A stretch of DNA of 64,000 nucleotides from UMGS1519 sp050951095 (GTDB lineage Bacteria; Actinomycetota; Coriobacteriia; Coriobacteriales; Eggerthellaceae). The notes under the pieces are model-generated. The model saw nothing but the letters and a program-made list of their open reading frames with translations. It did not search any database and was not told the DNA's origin. The stretch's first letter is position 1. Each line of letters opens with the position of its first letter. A program made the position numbers and the translations under genes. The stretch is taken from contig JBMNIQ010000002.1 of assembly GCA_050951095.1 (NCBI GenBank), positions 544,721 to 608,720 on the forward strand, in the 5' to 3' direction. This document shows, piece after piece, positions 1-8,119 of the stretch.

Positions 1-78
1 GCCATCGATTTCGCCTGGCTGGCGTTCGCCGTGTTCCTGGTGCTGGCATTCATCTATCTGCAAGGAGCGGTGCAATGA
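1..78 (+). CDS. C-terminal end of a CbiQ-like cobalt ECF transporter permease (partial)
   Basis: Only the last 25 codons are in the window, read in frame 1 and ending at TGA 76-78. They encode a hydrophobic segment (AWLAFAVFLVLAFIYLQ) typical of a last transmembrane helix. The stop overlaps the ATG of the following CbiO ATPase gene (ATGA), the usual cbiQ-cbiO arrangement. The assignment as the T component rests on this context and on hydrophobicity, because the diagnostic coupling motifs lie outside the window. Confidence 0.55.
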   Translation, partial: AIDFAWLAFAVFLVLAFIYLQGAVQ

Positions 79-932
79 CGTACGTGCATACCCACAAGGG
101 AGAATCCCGTCCCCATGTGCATAGCGGGGCGCAACAGTCGCATACGCATGCGGACATGCCCGTTCCGGGCGATGATCCGGCCACGGCGCAGGGGCATCCC
201 GCCGGCTTGCATCATCCGCATCGCGATGCGGACGCGCCGGCGCTCATCCGCTTTGAGGATTTCTGCTTCGCCTACGACGACGAGCCCACGCTGCGCCATA
301 TCGACCTGGAGATCGATGCCGGGGACAGCGCCGTGCTGATGGGCTACAACGGGTCGGGCAAATCCACGTTGCTGAAGGCCATCAACGGCCTGGTGTTCCC
401 GCAGCAGGGCGCGTATTACTTCGACGGGCAGCGCGTGGACGAGAAGAGCATGAAGGACCCCCGCTTCGCGAAGAAGCTGCACCAGCGCGTGGGCTTCATC
501 TTCCAGGATTCCGATGCGCAGCTGTTCTGCTCGAACGTGGAGCAGGAGATCGCGTTCGGCCCGCGGCAGATGGGGCTGCCGGAGTCCGAGGTCGCCCAGC
601 GCGTCGACGACGTGTGCGCGCTGCTGGACATTGCGAAGCTGCGCAAGCGCGCCCCGTACAACCTGTCGGGCGGCGAGAAGAAGAAGGTGGCCATCGCCTG
701 CATCCTCAGCATGAACCCGGATGTGTACTGCTTCGACGAGCCGCTGAACGGGCTGGATATCAAGACGCGCGATTGGCTGTACGGCTTCCTGCACCAGCTG
801 AAGGATTCCGGCAAGACGCTCATCGTGTCCACGCACGACCAATCGCTGGCCGACGCGCTGGCGGATTACTTCATCTACATGGGCGAACAGCACGAATACT
901 CGGACATGCCGCACGTGCATATCAACGAGTAG
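75..932 (+). CDS. cbiO: Cobalt ECF transporter ATP-binding protein CbiO
   Basis: ABC ATPase of 285 aa that would power cobalt (possibly nickel) import from the cytoplasmic face. Walker A (GYNGSGKST) lies near residues 90-98, the ABC signature LSGGEKKK near 197, Walker B ends in CFDEP and the switch histidine is in STHD. The first 50 residues form an extra His-rich tail with ten histidines and no counterpart in the ATPase fold; it probably binds metal. The ATG overlaps the stop of the upstream permease, so translation is probably coupled. A terminator follows at 992-1031. Cobalt supply fits the B12-dependent genes elsewhere in the window. Confidence 0.9.
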   Translation: MTYVHTHKGESRPHVHSGAQQSHTHADMPVPGDDPATAQGHPAGLHHPHRDADAPALIRFEDFCFAYDDEPTLRHIDLEIDAGDSAVLMGYNGSGKSTLLKAINGLVFPQQGAYYFDGQRVDEKSMKDPRFAKKLHQRVGFIFQDSDAQLFCSNVEQEIAFGPRQMGLPESEVAQRVDDVCALLDIAKLRKRAPYNLSGGEKKKVAIACILSMNPDVYCFDEPLNGLDIKTRDWLYGFLHQLKDSGKTLIVSTHDQSLADALADYFIYMGEQHEYSDMPHVHINE

Positions 933-991
933 GCGCCGTTTCGCGAACGGCAGGAGCCCCTCTGGGCACGGCAGTCAGCCTTTTTCGGATG

Positions 992-1031
992 CGGCCCGCC
1001 GACCCTTCCGGCACGGCGGGCCGTCTTGTTT
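992..1031 (+). terminator. Intrinsic terminator after cbiO
   Basis: A perfect 10-bp inverted repeat (CGGCCCGCCG at 992-1001, CGGCGGGCCG at 1014-1023) is followed by TCTTGTTT. Confidence 0.7.
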
Positions 1032-1147
1032 CCATGTGGCCGCCCCGTCCGGGCCGCTTCATGGCGCCTCCTTGTAGTATCGTTTGTAGTTCAAGCGAGC
1101 CTGCGCATCCGGGAGATGCGCAGAAAGGGAAAGAGGCGCACGAGGCA

Positions 1148-1927
1148 ATGGCGAAATACGACGGATACGTTGGAGCGTTCGATTCGGGCGTCGGCGGCAT
1201 CAGCGTTTTGAAGGCCATGGTACGCGAACTGCCGCACGAGAAGTTCATCTATTACGGCGATTCCGCGAATGCGCCGTACGGCGACAAAGAAGACGAGCAG
1301 GTGCGTCGGCTGGCCAGCAACGTGGTGGACCGCATGGTGGACGATGGCGTGAAGGCCATCGTCATCGCGTGCAACACGGCCACGAGCGCCGCGAAGGAAA
1401 CCGTGCGTGCCGCACATCCGGAGCTTCCCATCCTGGGCGTGGAGCCGGCGCTGAAGCCGGCGCTGGAAGCGGATCTGCCCGGAGACATCCTGGTCATGGC
1501 CACGCGCATGACGCTGCGGCGCGACTCGTACAAGCAGCTGGTGCGCGAATACGGCTGGATGTCCGACGACCGCATTGTGCAGCTGCCGTGCCCGGGTCTT
1601 TCCGACCTGGTGGAGACCGGCGACCTTGACGGCAAGCCCATGCGCGACTACCTGGAGAACCTGCTGGCGCCGTATGCCGGCAAGGTGGGAAGCGTGGTGC
1701 TGGGCTGCACGCACTACCCGTTCGTGCGCGAGCAGATTCGCCGCATCGTGGGCGACGTGCCGTTCTTCGACGGCGGCGCGGGCACGGCGCATCACCTGCG
1801 CCATCGCCTGGAGGAAAACGGGCTGCTGGCGCCCGATACGCAGGAAGGCAGCGTGGAATTCGCCTCCAGCATGGAGGGCGAGGACATCCTGAACGTGTAC
1901 CGCCGCCTGTACCGGCTGCCGCTGTAG
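1148..1927 (+). CDS. murI: Glutamate racemase
   Basis: Interconverts L- and D-glutamate for peptidoglycan. The protein is 259 aa, the usual family length. It has the N-terminal FDSGVGG loop (residues 11-17) and both catalytic cysteines, C75 in ACNTATS and C187 in GCTHYPF. The YYGDSANAPYG segment of the active site is also present. The ATG at 1148 was chosen because it follows an AGAGG-type ribosome site and begins the conserved domain; in-frame codons upstream add only a Arg/Pro-rich stretch. It stands between the cobalt operon terminator and a Nudix gene 6 bp downstream. Confidence 0.95.
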   Translation: MAKYDGYVGAFDSGVGGISVLKAMVRELPHEKFIYYGDSANAPYGDKEDEQVRRLASNVVDRMVDDGVKAIVIACNTATSAAKETVRAAHPELPILGVEPALKPALEADLPGDILVMATRMTLRRDSYKQLVREYGWMSDDRIVQLPCPGLSDLVETGDLDGKPMRDYLENLLAPYAGKVGSVVLGCTHYPFVREQIRRIVGDVPFFDGGAGTAHHLRHRLEENGLLAPDTQEGSVEFASSMEGEDILNVYRRLYRLPL

Positions 1928-1933
1928 GCTGCC

Positions 1934-2608
1934 ATGGCTGCCGAAATGCATGCGGGCGAAGGGGCGGATGCAGCCGCCTGGACCTGGGACGGGGATGCCG
2001 GCGCGCGCCTGCTGGCGTCCGAACTGGCCGCCTACCGGCCCTTCAACGAGCAGGAGCAGGTGGACCGCGGCGTGCTGCTTTCGTACCTGCGGCAGCATCC
2101 CGACTGCTTCGACCGCAGCAGCCTGGCGCATTTCGCCTGCTCGATATGGACGGTGGACCCGGCGGTGCAGCGCACGCTGATGGTCTACCACAACATCTAT
2201 GATTCCTGGTCGTGGATCGGCGGGCATGCCGACGGCGAGCGCGACCTGGCCGCCGTTGCGCAGCGCGAGCTGCAGGAAGAGACGGGCGTGGCGCACGCGC
2301 GCCTGGTGCCGTGCGGCATCTACTCGCTCGAGGTGCTGACCGTGGACGGCCACCAGAAGCGCGGCGCGTACGTGGGGTCGCACCTGCATCTGAACGTGAC
2401 GTACCTGGCAGTGGCGGATCCCTCCGAACCGCTGCGCATTGCCCCTGATGAGAACAGCGGCGTGCAGTGGGTGGACCTGGCCGATGCCGTGGCGCTGTCC
2501 ACGGAGCCGTGGATCCGCGACCGCATCTACCGCAAGCTCATCGCGAAGCTGCCGTCCGTGCCGGCGGCGGCATGGCATGCGGCGGGCGCGCATCCGTCGT
2601 TTTCCTAG
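1934..2608 (+). CDS. Nudix hydrolase
   Basis: 224-aa protein with a Nudix box of the GGHADG type (GGHADGERDLAAVAQREL followed by QEETGV). The REL-x-EE-x-G core that binds the metal is intact. The first glutamate of the strict consensus is shifted, as in other GGHADG-type members. Such enzymes hydrolyse nucleoside diphosphates linked to another group; the substrate cannot be told from sequence. The gene starts 6 bp after murI and is probably co-transcribed with it. A hairpin follows at 2621-2640. Confidence 0.85.
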   Translation: MAAEMHAGEGADAAAWTWDGDAGARLLASELAAYRPFNEQEQVDRGVLLSYLRQHPDCFDRSSLAHFACSIWTVDPAVQRTLMVYHNIYDSWSWIGGHADGERDLAAVAQRELQEETGVAHARLVPCGIYSLEVLTVDGHQKRGAYVGSHLHLNVTYLAVADPSEPLRIAPDENSGVQWVDLADAVALSTEPWIRDRIYRKLIAKLPSVPAAAWHAAGAHPSFS

Positions 2609-2620
2609 GGGCTTAGGGGC

Positions 2621-2640
2621 CTGCACGCAATAGCGTGCAG
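2621..2640 (+). terminator. Hairpin after the Nudix gene
   Basis: Perfect 8-bp stem CTGCACGC / GCGTGCAG with an AATA loop, 12 bp after the stop. No clear T-tract follows, so termination is probable rather than certain. Confidence 0.5.
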
Positions 2641-2700
2641 CACATGCGGGCAGGCGCGTGCCGTGCGTCATGCCGCGCGCACGCATTCGGGGAACAAACG

Positions 2701-2753
2701 AAACGGGCGCGCAGGCGCCGTCCAAGGAGACGGTCGCCCAGCGCGCCCGCGTT
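2701..2753. terminator. Large bidirectional hairpin between convergent genes
   Basis: Nested inverted repeats (AACGGGCGCGC with GCGCGCCCGCGTT outside, GGCGCCGTC with GACGGTCGCC inside) sit between the convergent Nudix and hcp genes and could end transcription from both sides. Confidence 0.55.
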
Positions 2754-2799
2754 GCATTCCGCGTATCGCCCGAGTCGGACGATACGCTGCGTGCCGGGG

Positions 2800-4383
2800 C
2801 TATTCGCCCAGCAGCTCTGCCAGATCCTGCTCCGGCGTGGTGATGGGGGCAATCTGGAACTTCTCCACCAGGAAGTTCAGCACGTTCGGGCTGATGAATG
2901 CCGGCAGCGTGGGTCCCAGCTTGATGTTCGTGATGCCCAGGTGCAGCAGCGTCAGCAGGATGCAGACGGCCTTCTGCTCGTACCAGGACAGGACGAAGGA
3001 CAGCGGCAGGTCGTTCACGCCGCACTCGAACGCGTTCGCCAGCGCCACGGCGATCTGGATGGCGCTGTAGGCGTCGTTGCACTGGCCCACGTCCATCAGG
3101 CGCGGCAGGCCGCCGATGGTGCCCAGGTCAAGGTCGTTGAAGCGGTACTTGCCGCAGGCCAGCGTCAGCACCACGGAGTCGGCGGGCGTCTGCTTCACGA
3201 AGTCCGTGTAGTAGTTGCGGCCGGGACGCGCGCCGTCGCAGCCGGCAACCAGGAAGAAGTGCTTGATGCCGCCGGATTTCACGGCAGCCACCACCTGGTC
3301 CGCAACGCTCAGGACGGTGCCCTGCGCAAAGCCCGTGGTCAGCTGCTCGCCGCCGTTGATGCCGTGCTGCTGCACGTCCTCGGCGTAGCCGCCCAGCTCC
3401 TTCGCCTTCTGGATCAGCGGCGTGAAGTCCTTGTCGGCGCCGATGTGCTGCAGGCCGGGGAACGCCACCAGCTCCGTGGTGTACACGCGGTCGGAATAGC
3501 TGGAGGTAGGCGGCATGAGGCAGTTCGTGGTGAACAGCACGGGCGCGGGGATGTCCTTGAACTCCTTGCGCTGGTTCTGCCAGGCCGTGCCGAAGTTGCC
3601 CTTCAGCTGCGGGTACTTCTTCAGCTGGGGATAGGCGTGCGCGGGCAGCATCTCGCCGTGCGTGTAGACGTTCACGCCCGTGCCCTTCGTCTGCTCCAGC
3701 AGCAGCTGCAGGTCGCGCAGGTCATGGCCGCTGACCACGATGAACGGACCGGCCTCGATGTTCATGCTCACGTTCGTGGGCTCCGGCGTGCCGTACGTCT
3801 CCGTGTTTGCCTTGTCCAGCAGGCCCATGCACGTCAGGTTCACCTCGCCGACCTTCAGCACCAGCGGCACCAGGCTCTCCATGCTGCCCTCGGCGGCCAG
3901 CGCGGCCAGCGCCTCGCGGAAGAATGCGTTCACCGTGGGGTCCTCGTAACCCAGCACGCGGGCATGGTACGCGTAGGCGGCCATGCCGCGGATGCCGAAG
4001 AGCACGAGCGACTTCAGCGAGCGGATGTCCTCGTTCGCATTCCAGATGCGGTTCATGTCGTAGTCGGGGGCGGGGGCAACGCCGCCGCCGGCCGCTGCCA
4101 GCTTCGTTGCCTCGTGCACGTCCTCGGTCAGCTTCTTAATCTCCGCCTTGTCGAAGTCCACGTTCGTGACGCAGGCGAACAGGCCGTCGATGATCAGCTG
4201 ATCCGTCTCAGCAGCCTTGGTCTTGCCTTCTTCGCAGGTCAAGGCATGGGCAATAAGCGCGCCTGTAAGCTCATCCTGTGCCAGCGCAACGTCAAGCGGC
4301 TTGCCGCAGACTCCTGCCTTGCCTGTGCAGGCGCTGCAGCCCGCGGTCTGTTCGCATTGGAAGCAGAACATCTGATTATCCAT
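2800..4383 (-). CDS. hcp: Hybrid cluster protein / hydroxylamine reductase
   Basis: 527-aa cytoplasmic Fe-S-O enzyme that reduces nitric oxide or hydroxylamine in anaerobes. The N-terminus (MFCFQCEQTAGC...C...C) gives cysteine spacing CX2CX7CX6C for the proximal Fe-S cluster, with one additional Cys between. Conserved hybrid-cluster segments follow, including VSGHDLRDLQ, NCLMPP, VAGCDGARPGR and LACGKYRFN. The ATG at 4383 was chosen over an earlier in-frame codon because it follows an AGGA site and matches the family start. It lies 103 bp downstream of a ferredoxin-type gene on the same strand, which probably donates electrons. A Crp/Fnr regulator is divergent from this pair. Confidence 0.93.
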   Translation of the reverse strand: MDNQMFCFQCEQTAGCSACTGKAGVCGKPLDVALAQDELTGALIAHALTCEEGKTKAAETDQLIIDGLFACVTNVDFDKAEIKKLTEDVHEATKLAAAGGGVAPAPDYDMNRIWNANEDIRSLKSLVLFGIRGMAAYAYHARVLGYEDPTVNAFFREALAALAAEGSMESLVPLVLKVGEVNLTCMGLLDKANTETYGTPEPTNVSMNIEAGPFIVVSGHDLRDLQLLLEQTKGTGVNVYTHGEMLPAHAYPQLKKYPQLKGNFGTAWQNQRKEFKDIPAPVLFTTNCLMPPTSSYSDRVYTTELVAFPGLQHIGADKDFTPLIQKAKELGGYAEDVQQHGINGGEQLTTGFAQGTVLSVADQVVAAVKSGGIKHFFLVAGCDGARPGRNYYTDFVKQTPADSVVLTLACGKYRFNDLDLGTIGGLPRLMDVGQCNDAYSAIQIAVALANAFECGVNDLPLSFVLSWYEQKAVCILLTLLHLGITNIKLGPTLPAFISPNVLNFLVEKFQIAPITTPEQDLAELLGE

Positions 4384-4486
4384 GAATGGATTCCTTTCGT
4401 CTCCGTATGTCCCGTGTACCGTGTGTGGTTGCGGCAATCGATGAAGGGCGTGACGGATGCCGCTGGTGCCGGCCCGCCCGATTGCG

Positions 4487-5233
4487 CTAATCCAGGATGC
4501 GGCCGTCCAGCGAGAACGTGACTATCTGCCAGGGAATGAACTTGCCGCTGGTGCGCAGGGCCTCCACGGCCGCATGCTCCAGGCCGCCGCAGCACGGAAC
4601 CTCCATGCGCGTGACGGTCAGGCTCTTGACGTCGTTCGTGGCGATGATCTGCGCCAGCTTGTCCGTGTAATCCACGCCGTCGAGCTTCGGGCAGCCGATG
4701 AGCGCGACCTTGTTGCGGATGAAATCCTGGTGGAAGTTCGCGTATGCATAGGCGCAGCAATCGGCGGCGATCAGCAGGTTCGCGCCGTCGAAGTACGGTG
4801 CGTTCGTGGGAGCCAGCTTGATCTGCACCGGCCAGTTCACCAGCTGCGATTCCGGTACGGCTTCCGCAACGGCCGTTGCAGCGCCGGCGTTCTCAAGCGC
4901 TGCGGAAGCGCTGCGGTCGAACGTGCGCTGCGCCGATCCCGGGCACTGGAAGCCCGGATGTGCATGGGGCGCGGTGGCAGATTGATTCATTGCTCGTCTC
5001 CTTTTGTTCTCGGCAACGGCCGCTTCGTCGTAGGCGGCCGCCTCGCGTTCGACGAACGTGATGGCGCCCGTGGGGCATTCCGGCAGGCAATCCCCGAAAC
5101 CGTCGCAGTAGTCGTCGCGCGTCAGCGTGGCCTTGCCGTCGATGATGGCGATGGCGCCCTCGTGGCAGGCATCGGCGCAGATTCCGCAGCCGTTGCACTT
5201 GTCCTGGTCGATTTCGATGATCTTGCGGATCAT
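4487..5233 (-). CDS. 4Fe-4S ferredoxin-type protein, likely electron donor to Hcp
   Basis: 248 aa. The first 60 residues form a two-cluster ferredoxin domain (CNGCGICADAC and CDGFGDCLPECP). A linker follows, then a C-terminal domain with further cysteines (CCAYAYANF, GCPKLD, VPCCGG) seen in ferredoxin partners encoded next to Hcp. It probably passes electrons to Hcp in place of an Hcr-type reductase. It is the first gene of the minus-strand pair, with its promoter in the shared region 5234-5363. Confidence 0.85.
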   Translation of the reverse strand: MIRKIIEIDQDKCNGCGICADACHEGAIAIIDGKATLTRDDYCDGFGDCLPECPTGAITFVEREAAAYDEAAVAENKRRRAMNQSATAPHAHPGFQCPGSAQRTFDRSASAALENAGAATAVAEAVPESQLVNWPVQIKLAPTNAPYFDGANLLIAADCCAYAYANFHQDFIRNKVALIGCPKLDGVDYTDKLAQIIATNDVKSLTVTRMEVPCCGGLEHAAVEALRTSGKFIPWQIVTFSLDGRILD

Positions 5234-5318
5234 GCCATCCTCCCTTCACCGAGGCCTTCGGCCTGTGGCGTTCGTTCAATCGATGGTTAGAGCATACGGA
5301 GGGTCGCAGATGCTGTAT

Positions 5319-5332
5319 GTTGTAATTCCAAC
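5319..5332. promoter_or_regulatory. Candidate operator between the ferredoxin-hcp pair and the Crp/Fnr gene
   Basis: The 14-bp near-palindrome GTTGTAATTCCAAC matches its own reverse complement at 12 of 14 positions. It sits in the 130-bp divergent region, 32 bp before the Crp/Fnr start, where autoregulation or hcp control would be expected. The TTG...CAA ends resemble Crp/Fnr-type half-sites. Confidence 0.4.
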
Positions 5333-5363
5333 GAAAGAAAAATTTCTCAAAAAGGAGGCTGCT

Positions 5364-6101
5364 ATGGCGGGAAGCGAATGGATGACGGCGCCGATGCCGC
5401 TTGCAGGCAGTCCGCATCGTGCAAAGGGCGTGGAACGCCATGCCGCCTTCCTGGCCGGCACGCCGCTGTTCAAGGGCGTGGAGCCCGATCAGGTGTCGGC
5501 CATGCTGGGCTGCCTGGATGCCCAAGAGCGCCGCTATGCGGAGGGCGAGTACATCTACCGCATGGGCGACAAGGTCTCGTCGCTGGGCGTGGTGGTGGAA
5601 GGCGCCGTGCGCGTGGAGACGGTGGATGCCTGGGGGTCCACCAGCATCATCGCGTACAAGGATGCCGGCAACGTGTTCGCGGAATCGTATGCGGCCGTGC
5701 CCAGCAGCCCCATGATGATGAGCGTCGTGGCGGCGAGGGACTGCGACATCGTGTTCCTGAACGTCATGAAGCTGCATACGTCCTGTTCGCATGCGTGCCT
5801 ATTCCATGCGCTGGCTGCCGGCAACCTGCTCGAGATCCTGGCGCGCAACAACCAGGCGCTTTCGCGGCACATTCAGCACGTGATGCCGAAGAACCTCCGC
5901 GGCAAGGTGCTGGCGTACCTGTCGTCGCAGGCGAACGCCGCCGGCACGAACGAATTCGACATCCCGTTCAACCGCCAGCAGCTGGCGGACTATCTGGGTG
6001 TGGACCGCAGCGCGCTGTCCGCGGAGCTGTCGAAGATGCAGAAGGAGGGCATCCTGACCACGCGCCGCAGCCATTTCGTGCTGAACGACACGCTGCTGTA
6101 G
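5364..6101 (+). CDS. Crp/Fnr family transcriptional regulator
   Basis: 245 aa. The cyclic-nucleotide-binding-like fold spans about residues 30-150 and a winged helix-turn-helix lies near 205-235 (NRQQLADYLGVDRSALSAEL). Start ATG 5364 follows a strong AAAGGAGG site. Several cysteines (C50, one in ARDCDI, and SCSHAC) could sense NO or redox through haem, Fe-S or thiol chemistry. No classical N-terminal FNR cysteine cluster is present. It is divergent from the ferredoxin-hcp pair and most likely controls it in response to nitrosative stress; that role is inferred from context. Confidence 0.88.
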   Translation: MAGSEWMTAPMPLAGSPHRAKGVERHAAFLAGTPLFKGVEPDQVSAMLGCLDAQERRYAEGEYIYRMGDKVSSLGVVVEGAVRVETVDAWGSTSIIAYKDAGNVFAESYAAVPSSPMMMSVVAARDCDIVFLNVMKLHTSCSHACLFHALAAGNLLEILARNNQALSRHIQHVMPKNLRGKVLAYLSSQANAAGTNEFDIPFNRQQLADYLGVDRSALSAELSKMQKEGILTTRRSHFVLNDTLL

Positions 6102-6240
6102 GGAGCGCAGCGCGTTTGGCGGGTGCGGGCTGTGACGAATGGCCGCAGCGAGGGGTGCACGCTATGCGGATGCGCGCGTCCCGCGGGCATCACTCGGGCG
6201 GGGGCGTCCCGCGGGCGCGGGCATCGCGCAGGTGTAGGCG

Positions 6241-7464
6241 CTACGCGGATGCGCGCGTCCGCACGGGATGCGCCTTGCGGCGCGCCGGCAGTCCGCTCGG
6301 GACCGACGCAGCGTGCGCGTCGCGGCGCCGATGCCAGGCGCGCGACCCGGCCTTTATCAGGCGGTCCAGCACATACGTGCAGGCCAGGACCAGCACCAGG
6401 CGCAAGCCGAACCAATACAGGCCCTGCAGCGTCTGGTCCCAGTTCCACACGTCGGGGCGGAAGAATTCCATGATCTTCTGCCAGTTGAACACGGCGGATT
6501 CCACGCGGTGCACGCACAGGATGTACAGCGACGCGACGCCGCACCAGGCCAGTCCCCGGTTCACGGCCGGGATGCCGAAGCGCTCCAGACCCATGCACAG
6601 CTTCATGACCACCAGGCTGCCGGCGGCGGCCGTGACCAGCGTCACGGGATTATCCAGGTACGAGCGCACGGCGATGTCGCCGCTTCCGTACACCGTGTAG
6701 CAGAACCACACCGCAGTCAGGGCAATCCAAGCAGGCAGCGGCGCGTGCATCAGATCGGAGCGCTTTGCCAGGATGCCCAGGTACATGAAGAACGTGACGA
6801 CCAGGGCGGTGTCGACATCGAACGGCAGGCGCGCCTGGTTGCCGATGGCTATGCCCATCACGACCAGGGCCGCGACGCCGGCGCATTCGCCCAGCACCTG
6901 CGCGTGGCGGGCGACCCAGCGGGCGGGGGTGCAGGCGGCAAGGCGCTGCAGCGCATCGGGCGCGGCGGCCGTGCGCTTCGCCAAGGCATCTGGGGCTTCC
7001 AGCTGATGCCCCAGGGCCTCGCTGCGCAGCAGTACCTCATTCAGCAGGATGCGCGCCACGAACAGGCACGGCAGGAACCACAGCGCGCCGATGGCCTGGA
7101 ACATGTGGCCCCAGATGACGCCGGAATCGCCGGCGGCGTACAGGATCTCCACCAGCACCACGGGCCAGGAGCGCTGCGTGTCCAGGTTCGCATTCAGGGT
7201 GTTCGGGGACACGAAGGCGAAGGCGAACAGGATGCCGCACACAATGAAATACGGCACCAGCAGCCGGCGCGCGGAGGACTTGATCACCTGATTGCGCGGC
7301 TTCGCGCGCATCGTGAAGCCGGCGGCCAGGAAGAACAGCGGCATATGGAACGAATAGATGAAGCCATGGAGCAGGCAATCATCGGCAAGGCAATGCCCCA
7401 GCACCATCAACAGAATCGCCAGGCCCTTCGCCAAGTCCAGCCACATCATGCGCTTTTTCGCCAT
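6241..7464 (-). CDS. Acyltransferase-3 family membrane protein
   Basis: 407 aa, about ten hydrophobic segments. It opens with the family hallmark WLDLAKGLAILLMVLGHC, where the histidine is the conserved active-site residue, followed by HGFIYSFHMPLFFLAAGF. Such proteins O-acetylate or acylate cell-envelope glycans; the acceptor is unknown. ATG 7464 follows an AAAAAAGGAG site. The C-terminal 35 residues are basic and low in complexity. The 139 bp between the Crp/Fnr stop and this stop hold two imperfect GC-rich copies of about 20 bp (near 6162 and 6237) and no gene. Confidence 0.88.
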   Translation of the reverse strand: MAKKRMMWLDLAKGLAILLMVLGHCLADDCLLHGFIYSFHMPLFFLAAGFTMRAKPRNQVIKSSARRLLVPYFIVCGILFAFAFVSPNTLNANLDTQRSWPVVLVEILYAAGDSGVIWGHMFQAIGALWFLPCLFVARILLNEVLLRSEALGHQLEAPDALAKRTAAAPDALQRLAACTPARWVARHAQVLGECAGVAALVVMGIAIGNQARLPFDVDTALVVTFFMYLGILAKRSDLMHAPLPAWIALTAVWFCYTVYGSGDIAVRSYLDNPVTLVTAAAGSLVVMKLCMGLERFGIPAVNRGLAWCGVASLYILCVHRVESAVFNWQKIMEFFRPDVWNWDQTLQGLYWFGLRLVLVLACTYVLDRLIKAGSRAWHRRRDAHAASVPSGLPARRKAHPVRTRASA

Positions 7465-7625
7465 CGGATACGTTCAACTCCTTTTTTCTTCCGGGAATCA
7501 AAGGTAAAAAGCAACTATGTGTGCCTTATGAAACATCCGAAGGCTTCACACGATGGGTATCTTGCATACAGGTTAGTTTCAGGAAGCGGCGCGTGCGTTC
7601 GACGCATGCGCATCTCTGTCAAGAC

Positions 7626-7665
7626 AGACGGCACGGGTCGGCGCATCACGCCGCCCGTGCCGTCT
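7626..7665 (-). terminator. Hairpin after the HIT gene
   Basis: Twelve-base perfect arms AGACGGCACGGG (7626-7637) and CCCGTGCCGTCT (7654-7665), 25 bp beyond the HIT stop. The rest of 7465-7625 is upstream region of the acyltransferase gene with no other feature seen. Confidence 0.6.
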
Positions 7666-7690
7666 GCAGAATGCTGCCAGGGGAGTGCCG

Positions 7691-8050
7691 CTACTTGCAG
7701 CGTTGCGAGTTCTCGAACGTGAAGCGGCCCATCTTCACGCCGCCCAGGATATGGATGTGCAGGTGCTGCACGGTCTGCGCGGAATCCGGACCCGTGTTGA
7801 TCACGGAACGGTAGCCGGACTCGTACACGCCCTTCGCCTTCGCAACTTCCGGGACCACGTGCAGCAGATGGCCCAGCAGCTCCGGCGGCACGTTATCGTG
7901 CAGGTCGTCGAAATGCTGCTTCGGCACCACCAGCGTATGCACGGGCGCTTCGGGCTCGATGTCGTCGAACGCGTAGACCAGGTCGTCTTCGTAGACCTTC
8001 TTCGACGGCACCTCGCCGGCGATGATCTTGCAGAACAGGCAGTCGCTCAT
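7691..8050 (-). CDS. HIT family (HinT-like) nucleotide-binding protein
   Basis: 119 aa, the usual length. It has N-terminal CLFCKIIAGEVPS and the histidine triad HLHIHILGG near the C-terminus, the active site for hydrolysing nucleoside phosphoramidates. The CxxC near the start is common in Gram-positive members and can hold zinc. ATG 8050 follows a GAAAGGATC ribosome site. It is the last gene on this strand before a terminator and is separated from metH by 69 bp. Confidence 0.92.
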   Translation of the reverse strand: MSDCLFCKIIAGEVPSKKVYEDDLVYAFDDIEPEAPVHTLVVPKQHFDDLHDNVPPELLGHLLHVVPEVAKAKGVYESGYRSVINTGPDSAQTVQHLHIHILGGVKMGRFTFENSQRCK

Positions 8051-8119
8051 AGTTTGTCGATCCTTTCGATTCGCAGGTACGGATGGGCGCGGGCGCTTGT
8101 GCGCGTGCGTGGAGCGGGG

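Noticed and set aside
1091..3082. Very long minus-strand and opposite-frame reading frames over murI, Nudix and similar genes
   Set aside because: They are shadow frames of GC-rich genes: repetitive Arg/Ala/His-rich translations without domains, antisense to confidently identified genes.
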